From assembly GCA_946618745.1 (NCBI GenBank), contig CAMOLN010000013.1:1-10991 (forward strand): a stretch of 10,991 nucleotides of DNA, given 5' to 3'. Both the position numbers and the translations under genes were made by a program. This document shows, in pieces, positions 6,884-10,991 of the stretch. The notes beneath the pieces were generated by a model. That model ran no database searches, was not told the origin of the DNA, and worked only from the letters and a program-made list of their open reading frames with translations. Every line of letters starts with the position of its first letter. Position 1 is the first letter of the stretch. The DNA comes from an uncultured Alphaproteobacteria bacterium (lineage in GTDB: Bacteria; Pseudomonadota; Alphaproteobacteria; RF32; CAG-239).

Positions 6884-7393
6884 ATGAAAATAATAGAATT
6901 ATACACTAAAGAAGAAACCAGAAATCTGAAAATGGGACTGGCAGTGTTGGGAGCGATATTACTGATATTTTTGGTAGTATTGCTTTCGCGCAGCGAGATT
7001 GCGCCTAAGGAAGGCGGAAGATATTACCAGCTTTATGCACGTTTTAATCGTACCGACGGATTACAGGTTGGAGATGCGGTAAGGCTCTCCGGCATAGATG
7101 TCGGACGCGTAACCGATGCTACGTTGGACGACGATTTCAAAGCGATTTTGAAAATGGAAGTTAAGGAAAACGTTAAACTACCGGATGACAGTTCGGTGGC
7201 TATTGTCAGTTTCGGCATTATGGGAAAAAAATATTTAGAAATTGAGCCCGGAGGCTCGGAAGAAATGCTAGAATCGGGAGATGAATTTTCATATACCCAA
7301 GATGCTATGGTTTTGGAAGAGTTAATTGAGCGAATTATTGGTATTGGCAAAGCTAAACGCCAAGGTAAAAAGGAGAACACTGAAAATGAGTAA
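6884..7393 (+). CDS. MCE-domain (MlaD-type) lipid transport protein, first copy
   Basis: A 169-residue single-pass inner-membrane protein with one MCE domain, the family that forms hexameric rings shuttling phospholipid between inner and outer membranes. A 16-residue cytoplasmic lead (KEETRNLKMG) is followed by a membrane segment (about 18-35) and the MCE domain (about 46-123) with YARFNRTDGLQVGDAVRLSG, VKLPDDSSVAIVSFGIMGKKYLEIEPGG and a C-terminal helix rich in hydrophobic residues (143-155). The tail (156-169) is Lys/Glu-rich. It overlaps the next MCE gene by 8 nt. The ATG at 6884 lacks a strong ribosome site; an in-frame ATG at 6932 would lose part of the membrane segment's lead. No mlaE or mlaF homologue is in the window, so the permease it serves must be elsewhere. 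Confidence 0.85.
   Translation: MKIIELYTKEETRNLKMGLAVLGAILLIFLVVLLSRSEIAPKEGGRYYQLYARFNRTDGLQVGDAVRLSGIDVGRVTDATLDDDFKAILKMEVKENVKLPDDSSVAIVSFGIMGKKYLEIEPGGSEEMLESGDEFSYTQDAMVLEELIERIIGIGKAKRQGKKENTENE
7370..7375 (+). promoter_or_regulatory. Ribosome binding site that decides the start of the second MCE gene
   Basis: AAGGAG at 7370-7375 lies 10 nt before the ATG at 7386. An open frame extends upstream to 7326, but those extra 20 codons overlap the first MCE gene and lack the family pattern, so the ATG at 7386 is chosen. Confidence 0.75.
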
Positions 7394-7856
7394 AGTTGAT
7401 ATTTTTTCTTTTAAACGACCAGTTGAAACCATAATGGGAGTAGCTGTTTTGCTATTAGTGGCGGTATTTTGCTATTTTGCTTATTCGGTATCGGATCTGC
7501 AAGTAGTGAAAGGATATAATATTAATGCCAGTTTTCTAAAAGTGGGAGGGTTAAATGTCGGATCTGATGTGCGGATTAACGGCATTAAAATCGGAACAGT
7601 GGTCAGCCAGAAGTTAGATGAAAATGATTATACGGCAAAAGTGGTCATGAGTATTTCTTCAAATATCAAATTACCGGTTGACAGTGTTGCGGCAATTGTT
7701 TCCGATGGACTAATGGGCGATAAATTTATTAAAATTGATCCTGGTCATGCCGAAGAAGTGTTAAAAGACGGCGATCAATTGCAAAACACCAAAGATTTCA
7801 AGACTATTGAGGATTTGGTAAGTGAAGTGGTTTTCATGGTAACCGGTGATGAATAA
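7386..7856 (+). CDS. mlaD: MlaD-type MCE protein, second copy
   Basis: A 156-residue MlaD homologue: short cytoplasmic lead ending KRPVETIMG (10-18), membrane segment (about 18-34), then the MCE domain (about 43-120) with ASFLKVGGLNVGSDVRINGIKIG, NIKLPVDSVAAIVSDGLMGDKFIKIDPG, and an amphipathic C-terminal helix (140-152). RPVETIMG is the usual lead of alphaproteobacterial MlaD, so this copy is closer to the standard form than its upstream neighbour. It begins 8 nt inside the first MCE gene and its own stop overlaps the DUF2155 start by 8 nt, so the three are translationally coupled. Function in phospholipid transport for outer-membrane asymmetry is known for the family; the exact partner here is not visible. 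Confidence 0.88.
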   Translation: MSKVDIFSFKRPVETIMGVAVLLLVAVFCYFAYSVSDLQVVKGYNINASFLKVGGLNVGSDVRINGIKIGTVVSQKLDENDYTAKVVMSISSNIKLPVDSVAAIVSDGLMGDKFIKIDPGHAEEVLKDGDQLQNTKDFKTIEDLVSEVVFMVTGDE

Positions 7857-8508
7857 ATATAAATTATCTTTTGTTTGTTTATTATCTTGTTGTTGTGCCT
7901 GTGTTACAACAGCGGTTGCTGACGATATTGAAATGAATACTGCCAGAATGCAAGCTATGGATAAAATAACCGGGCATGTTACCGAGATTGATGTTCCGGT
8001 AAAAGGAGTGGTTAATTTCGGATCATTTTCAATATTGGTACGTAAATGCGTAACCCGTTCTCCGGATGAAGCCCCGGAAAATACTGCATTTGTTGATGTG
8101 GTTGATGATTATGAATCGGATAATCCTGTAAATATTTTTAAGGGATGGATGTTTTCTTCAACTCCGGCTTTGAGCCCGGTTGAACACCCTATTTATGATG
8201 TATGGTTATTACAATGCTACAACAACAATCATTTAGATAAAAGCGGTTTATTAACAGAAGAACAGTTGGCTTTGCGTGATACTTTACCTATGCAAAGGAT
8301 GGAAAAAGTGAAAATCAATGTCGGAAATATTGAGGACATGACCGATGTTGAAAATCAGAATGATATCAAAGCTGAATTGCCGTCAAACGAATCGAAAGAA
8401 ATTGTTAAAGAGACCGAAAGCGGATTAAGTGATGATGATTTTGTATCGGAAGGTGAAGAAGATGGTTTTGGTGATACGGCTTCTGATACAGCTACAAGCA
8501 ATGAATAA
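7849..8508 (+). CDS. Secreted DUF2155 protein with acidic tail
   Basis: A 219-residue periplasmic protein. A signal peptide (1-24, Cys-rich hydrophobic core, likely cut after AVA before DDIE) precedes the DUF2155 core (about 34-123): MQAMDKITGHVTEIDVPV, FGSFSILVRKCVTRSPDEAPENTAFVDV and FKGWMFSSTPALSPVEHPIYDVWLLQC. Cys67 and Cys123 fall at the conserved pair and may form a disulfide. Beyond the core there is an extra segment of about 95 residues, whose last 60 are strongly acidic and low in complexity. DUF2155 genes lie beside mlaD in many Alphaproteobacteria; the function is unknown. I start at the ATG at 7849 rather than the GTG at 7846. The gene ends only 8 nt from the stop of era on the other strand. 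Confidence 0.85.
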   Translation: MNKYKLSFVCLLSCCCACVTTAVADDIEMNTARMQAMDKITGHVTEIDVPVKGVVNFGSFSILVRKCVTRSPDEAPENTAFVDVVDDYESDNPVNIFKGWMFSSTPALSPVEHPIYDVWLLQCYNNNHLDKSGLLTEEQLALRDTLPMQRMEKVKINVGNIEDMTDVENQNDIKAELPSNESKEIVKETESGLSDDDFVSEGEEDGFGDTASDTATSNE

Positions 8509-8516
8509 ATATAACA

Positions 8517-9416
8517 TTATGCTTTGAAGTTTAATCCCCAAACCGAATAACGACCGGCGTCATCTTGCCAGTTTTCGCGGACTTTAACAAATAAAAACAA
8601 ATGAACTTTATCCTCGAGCAACTTTTCTAATTCATTACGAGCCGAACTGCCGATTTTTTTTATCATTTGTCCGCCTTTGCCCAAGATAATAATTCTTTGA
8701 TTATCTTTTTTAACATAAATGGTAATTTCTGCCCGTATCGAGCCGTCATCACGCCGTTCCCATAATTCAGGTTCGACCGTTAGTTCATAAGGTATTTCCT
8801 GTTGCAGATATAAAAACAATTTTTCTCGAACAATTTCTGCTGCCAATAATTTCAACGGCATATCCGACATTTGCTCTTCGGGATAATACCAAGGACTGTC
8901 GGGTAAATTATCTGCCAAATAATTATAAAAGATATCCATATTTTTGCCAGAAGATGCAGATACGAAAAAAGTTTCGCAAAAACATCCTGCAGCATTAAGT
9001 CGGGCACTCAATTCCAGTAATTTATCTTTTTTAACCAAATCTATTTTATTGATAAGCAAAACTGCGGATTGTTTTTTCTTCTGCAGTTCGGAAATAATGT
9101 GATTAACTTGGCCATCAATTCCGGATTTGGCATCAACTACCAAAACAATAATATCGGCATCACCGGTGCCGTCCCAAGCATTAGCAACCATAGCACGATC
9201 AAGCCGCCGCTTGGGTTTGAATATACCGGGAGTGTCCAAAAAGATTATTTGAGTGTTATTCCAAACACCTATCCCCTTGACAGTGGTGCGAGTAGTCTGA
9301 ACTTTTGGTGAAACTATTGAAACTTTTGAGCCGACAAAATGATTAGTAATGGTGGATTTTCCGGCATTAGGAGCACCGATTAAAGCAACAAAACCGCATT
9401 TGGTATCACCTGTCAT
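8517..9416 (-). CDS. era: GTPase Era
   Basis: Essential GTPase of 299 residues that binds the 3' end of 16S rRNA and assists 30S subunit maturation. The GTPase domain shows G1 GAPNAGKST (14-22), the switch-I threonines TTRTT (41-45), G3 DTPG (61-64), G4 NKID (123-126) and G5 SAS (153-155). The C-terminal KH domain follows (about 200-285), with the RNA-binding loop ILGKGGQMIKKIG (244-256). Length is normal. The start ATG at 9416 overlaps the rnc stop as ATGA, with AGGTG upstream as ribosome site, so the two are translationally coupled. The protein ends in WGLNFKA, a usual Era terminus. Confidence 0.97.
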   Translation of the reverse strand: MTGDTKCGFVALIGAPNAGKSTITNHFVGSKVSIVSPKVQTTRTTVKGIGVWNNTQIIFLDTPGIFKPKRRLDRAMVANAWDGTGDADIIVLVVDAKSGIDGQVNHIISELQKKKQSAVLLINKIDLVKKDKLLELSARLNAAGCFCETFFVSASSGKNMDIFYNYLADNLPDSPWYYPEEQMSDMPLKLLAAEIVREKLFLYLQQEIPYELTVEPELWERRDDGSIRAEITIYVKKDNQRIIILGKGGQMIKKIGSSARNELEKLLEDKVHLFLFVKVRENWQDDAGRYSVWGLNFKA

Positions 9417-10060
9417 GCTTGCACCTGTTCCAATAAGGTTTTAGCGGCTGCGAATTCGGCTTGTTTTTTATTGCGTCCTTCCCCTAAAGCACTTTTATTA
9501 CCTAATACAACTTTCATAATAAATAACGGTTCATGTTCGCTACCTTCACGACGAACCATAGTATATTCCGGAGTGCTAAATCCATGATGATGTGCCCATT
9601 CTTGCAAAGCAGTTTTTGCATCTTTGGGCGGATTAGTATTACGGTCAATTAATTCGCGCCAATGATTATTCACAAAATCGATTGCAGCATCAATACCGCC
9701 GTCAATATAAACTGCCCCGATCACTGCTTCCATAACATCACACAAAACATTTTCATTGGAACGAAGATCATCGGATAATACCTTCATAAAACTGTTCAGA
9801 TGTAAAGTCTTGGCCATATCGGCAACAGTTTCTTTACAAACCAATTTGACAAATCTTTGAGATAAATTTCCTTCGGGTTCTTCAGGAAAAATGCGATATA
9901 ATAACGAGGCAACCGCCACACCTAAAACGCGATCACCTAAAAATTCCAACCGTTCATAATTCCCGTCAACATGCGAATTAATACTGCTGTGCGTAATAGC
10001 TTTTTGCAACAAAGATACTTGCTTAAAATTATGCTTTAATATATTTTGCAACTTTTCCAT
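9413..10060 (-). CDS. rnc: Ribonuclease III
   Basis: Double-strand-specific endoribonuclease, 215 residues, which processes rRNA precursors and other structured RNAs. The catalytic domain carries the signature ERLEFLGDRVL (36-46) with metal ligands Glu39 and Asp43, and CDVMEAVIGAVYIDGG with Asp108 and Glu111, equivalent to E. coli E41, D45, D114 and E117. The double-stranded-RNA-binding domain fills the C-terminus (about 147-213, from DAKTALQEWA to KKQAEFAAAKTLLE). I use the ATG at 10060; a TTG directly before it at 10063 is also possible. The ribosome site is weak, and the lepB stop is 10 nt upstream, suggesting coupled translation. Confidence 0.97.
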   Translation of the reverse strand: MEKLQNILKHNFKQVSLLQKAITHSSINSHVDGNYERLEFLGDRVLGVAVASLLYRIFPEEPEGNLSQRFVKLVCKETVADMAKTLHLNSFMKVLSDDLRSNENVLCDVMEAVIGAVYIDGGIDAAIDFVNNHWRELIDRNTNPPKDAKTALQEWAHHHGFSTPEYTMVRREGSEHEPLFIMKVVLGNKSALGEGRNKKQAEFAAAKTLLEQVQA

Positions 10061-10070
10061 CAATTTACTT

Positions 10071-10799
10071 TTAATTTATTTTGTTAAACAAACGAGACCA
10101 ACGAATTTTTTTAACCCAACTCCAGGGCTTATACCAAGCCCCTTCATCATTGTGAGAAAAGAACAAAAATCTGGCTTTACCGACTAAACTTTCTAAAGGG
10201 ACAAAACCGACATTGACTCGACTGTCATCGGAGCGATCGCGATTATCTCCCATCATAAAATATTGTCCTTCCGGAACCTCAACTTCCATAAAATCATCAT
10301 TAGCTTCATTATCGGAAACTTCCAAAATATAATGCTCTTTACCTTCCGGTAAAACTTCAATATAGCGATGATAATGTTCGGTAGCACCGAAACGATTACG
10401 CACGGCAAACTCGTCTTCGTTTTTACGTTCAAGTTTTTTGCCGTTGATAAAAAGTCGACCATTGACTAATTTTATTTTATCTTTGGGAAGACCGATAACT
10501 CTTTTAATAAAATCGGTAGAATTGTCTTGAGGATTTTTAAATACTACCACATCTCCCCGTTGCGGCTCATCAACCCAAATACGTCCGCTGAACAAAGGCA
10601 AGCTGAAGGGAAAAGAATGGCGCGAATAACCATAAGTGTATTTTGAAACAAATAAATAGTCTCCGACATAAAGAGTGGGATACATCGAACCTGAAGGTAT
10701 TTTAAAAGGTTCTATCCAAAGACTACGGATAACCACAGCAATAAGAATAGCGTAAAACACCATTTTTATAGTATCAATAAAACTTTCTTCTTTTTCCAT
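10071..10799 (-). CDS. lepB: Signal peptidase I
   Basis: Membrane-bound serine protease, 242 residues, that removes signal peptides from exported proteins. One N-terminal membrane segment (about 9-26) is followed by IPSGSMYPTL (34-43) with catalytic Ser38, FIKRVIGLPKD (97-107) with catalytic Lys99, and the conserved MGDNRDRSDDSR (183-194). The short, single-anchor form is usual in Alphaproteobacteria. The ATG at 10799 has AAAGG 9 nt upstream. It is the first complete gene of the lepB-rnc-era run and follows acpS by 57 nt. It would process the DUF2155 precursor encoded in this window, among many others. Confidence 0.97.
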   Translation of the reverse strand: MEKEESFIDTIKMVFYAILIAVVIRSLWIEPFKIPSGSMYPTLYVGDYLFVSKYTYGYSRHSFPFSLPLFSGRIWVDEPQRGDVVVFKNPQDNSTDFIKRVIGLPKDKIKLVNGRLFINGKKLERKNEDEFAVRNRFGATEHYHRYIEVLPEGKEHYILEVSDNEANDDFMEVEVPEGQYFMMGDNRDRSDDSRVNVGFVPLESLVGKARFLFFSHNDEGAWYKPWSWVKKIRWSRLFNKIN

Positions 10800-10828
10800 A
10801 ATTCAAACCTTTGTTTTTAACTATCTGC

Positions 10829-10856
10829 ATAATATAACTTTTTTTGCATTTAACAA
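10829..10856 (-). promoter_or_regulatory. Possible promoter of lepB-rnc-era
   Basis: In the 57-nt gap between acpS and lepB the minus strand has TTGTTA (10851-10856), 16 nt, then TATTAT (10829-10834), five of six matches to the -10 consensus. Initiation near 10822 would leave a leader of about 22 nt before the lepB ATG. No terminator hairpin is seen in the gap, so read-through from acpS is also likely. Confidence 0.4.
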
Positions 10857-10991
10857 CTATATTTTTTCAATAATAACAACTGCTTGAGCCCAAGGACGAT
10901 CATCACTTAGCGATACCCATATACGAACTGAATCAACGGAAGCTATGGCTTGTAATTTTTGCAAAGCCATGCCCTTAAATTCTAATTCGGG
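10857..10991 (-). CDS. acpS: Holo-[acyl-carrier-protein] synthase, C-terminal fragment (runs off the right edge)
   Basis: The last 44 residues of AcpS, which transfers 4'-phosphopantetheine from CoA to acyl carrier protein. The fragment reads through PELEFKGMALQKL, then VRIWVSLSDDRPWAQAVVIIE, matching the family end (a 'P.l.l.g.A' strand followed by 'vSlSHd..yA.A.vi.e'). The SLSDD variant of SLSHD is common in Alphaproteobacteria. The stop is TAG at 10857-10859. Its place directly ahead of lepB, rnc and era is the classic alphaproteobacterial order and supports the identification despite the short length. Confidence 0.85.
   Translation of the reverse strand, partial: PELEFKGMALQKLQAIASVDSVRIWVSLSDDRPWAQAVVIIEKI

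Noticed and set aside
7033..7380. A 115-residue minus-strand frame opposite the first MCE gene
   Set aside because: The plus-strand frame has the MCE motifs and operon overlaps; the antisense frame is Ser-rich shadow sequence.
1..10991. CRISPR arrays, tRNA or rRNA genes, transposases, phage genes, toxin-antitoxin pairs
   Set aside because: None was seen: no regularly spaced repeats, no cloverleaf-like sequence in the short gaps, and all space is filled by the genes listed.

Overview
The window looks like a piece of an AT-rich genome from an uncultured alphaproteobacterium, probably assembled from a metagenome. The evidence is the minus-strand order acpS-lepB-rnc-era, typical of Alphaproteobacteria, together with an MlaD-type gene followed by a DUF2155 gene, a pairing also typical of that class. 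Hand-counted GC is roughly mid-30s % in most genes. A gut or host-associated lineage is a guess from base composition only. The first 15 bases are an Illumina adapter remnant, so the left edge is a true contig end and not genomic sequence.

Layout, left to right. (1) 1-390, minus: the N-terminal part of an MsbA-like ABC exporter, cut by the contig edge. (2) 391-543: its likely promoter region and a strong hairpin terminator. (3) 544-1005, minus: an unrecognised 153-residue protein with clearly higher GC than its neighbours. (4) 1038-6724, minus: a tightly packed operon that reads, in transcription order, GldA-like ABC ATPase, GldF-like ABC-2 permease, GldG-like membrane-anchored auxiliary protein, DUF4340 protein, and a soluble double-PAS histidine kinase. 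(5) 6725-6883: a divergent promoter region. (6) 6884-8508, plus: two different MCE/MlaD-type lipid-transport proteins and a secreted DUF2155 protein, each overlapping the next by 8 nt. (7) 8517-10991, minus: acpS (partial), lepB, rnc and era, a housekeeping cluster that meets DUF2155 tail to tail with only 8 nt between stop codons.

Functional reading. Much of the window concerns the cell envelope: a lipid-exporter-like ABC protein, MCE lipid-transfer proteins, a periplasmic DUF2155 protein, signal peptidase I, and the Gld-like ABC complex. The part most worth attention is the ATPase-permease-GldG-DUF4340 cluster. Its family resemblance to GldA/F/G is clear, but its substrate outside gliding Bacteroidetes is not known, and here a cytoplasmic PAS kinase with no visible response regulator is attached to it. 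No tRNA, rRNA, CRISPR array, transposase or phage gene was seen.
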